Shown here: one piece after another, positions 43,294 through 43,572 of the stretch
Layout: the number at the start of each line of letters is the position of its first letter
Position numbering within the stretch: position 1 is the first letter of the stretch
Assembly (NCBI GenBank): GCA_944389315.1
Contig: CALXLX010000044.1
Location: forward strand, 1-43,572
Direction of reading: 5' to 3'
Source: an uncultured Opitutales bacterium
GTDB lineage: Bacteria; Verrucomicrobiota; Verrucomicrobiia; Opitutales; Intestinicryptomonadaceae
Length of the DNA stretch: 43,572 nucleotides
Position numbers and translations under genes: made by a program
The notes under the pieces: generated by a model
Told to the model about the DNA's origin: nothing
The model's database searches: none
What the model saw: the letters and a program-made list of their open reading frames with translations, nothing else

Positions 43294-43368
43294 TTAAAGC
43301 CGCTTATTTATAAGATACCCTATGCGCTCCTTTGTATCGCCAGAGAACTTTACGTCTATGTTAAGCAT
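43294..43368 (-). CDS. Candidate 24-residue peptide or truncated gene start
   Basis: A leftward frame beginning MLNIDVKFSGDTKERIG with the best Shine-Dalgarno in the area (GGAGGG, 5 nt before the ATG). It stops after 24 codons. The N-terminal residues look like the start of a larger beta-rich protein, so this may be a broken gene rather than a functional peptide. It starts 19 nt from the divergent partial ORF at 43388. Confidence 0.3.
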   Translation of the reverse strand: MLNIDVKFSGDTKERIGYLINKRL

Positions 43369-43387
43369 AATAGCCCTCCGTTTCTAA

Positions 43388-43572
43388 ATGTTTGACTTGG
43401 GAGAAATTTTCGCGACTATGCAAGGTACAATGTTGGAAGGTGGATATAATACGGTTGAGGAGCGCGACTTTTTCGAGTGGCGCAACGCCGAATATGAGCG
43501 CGTTTGCGCCGCAACCGATATGTCTGAGGAAGAGCAACTCAACCGCAGAGCAGAGCTTGCTGAACTTAAAAA
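43388..43572 (+). CDS. Partial ORF at the right edge (unknown)
   Basis: An ATG-initiated frame open to the last base (61 codons), reading MFDLGEIFATMQGTMLEG and then a Glu-rich, soluble, helical sequence. It is incomplete at the 3' end. There is no ribosome-binding site at 43388; the ATG at 43418 is an alternative with GGGAG some distance upstream. I do not recognise a family. Confidence 0.45.
   Translation, partial: MFDLGEIFATMQGTMLEGGYNTVEERDFFEWRNAEYERVCAATDMSEEEQLNRRAELAELK

Overview
The window looks like chromosomal DNA of a diderm, probably anaerobic or microaerophilic bacterium, most plausibly Verrucomicrobiota or a relative in the PVC group. This is inference from gene content: a complete Bat (Bacteroides aerotolerance) operon, a two-cluster ferredoxin of the EFR1 type, ArnD (lipid A or undecaprenyl-linked sugar chemistry), a GH110-like beta-helix glycosidase, large exported TPR proteins, and mixed use of Shine-Dalgarno sequences. 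Coding density is high, most genes are metabolic or envelope genes, and I saw no insertion sequence, CRISPR array or integrase.

Layout. (1) 1-2.9 kb: a WYL regulator and a DnaB-like RecA-fold ATPase, both leftward. Each is preceded by the same palindrome, CGACAAAATATGTCG, at nearly the same distance from its start codon. A third, partial copy lies at the front of a small basic ORF on the other strand. This is the best candidate for an uncharacterised regulon in the window. (2) 2.9-8.5 kb, rightward: EFR1 ferredoxin, MscS channel plus ferritin, a stand-alone CbiM with a C-terminal PDGLE-like part, and a CNNM/CBS protein. (3) 8.7-12.9 kb, leftward: AI-2E family permease followed 3 nt later by a GH110-like glycosidase, then a small membrane protein. 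(4) 13-18.2 kb: UvrA rightward; acetolactate synthase large subunit and a cytoplasmic cyclophilin leftward. (5) 18.5-24.1 kb, rightward: two exported TPR proteins and a membrane-anchored vWA-like protein, an envelope complex I cannot assign. (6) 24.4-29.2 kb: Na/Pi cotransporter, QueC, orphan ArnD and an SBF-like transporter. (7) 29.3-39.8 kb, leftward: moxR, DUF58, a DUF4381-like gene, batA, a batB-batC fusion, batD and batE, headed by a DNRLRE-like exported protein. (8) 40-43.6 kb: two tandem tRNA-Leu genes with near-identical terminators, a ThrE-type exporter, the acetolactate synthase small subunit (24 kb from its partner), and a sparse right edge with small ORFs.

How the genes work together. 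The Bat genes overlap by ATGA or are a few bases apart and probably form one translationally coupled envelope complex driven by the MoxR ATPase. IlvB and IlvN form one enzyme although encoded apart. MscS-ferritin and AI-2E-GH110 are likely two-gene transcription units. All functional calls rest on motif reading by eye, with no database search.
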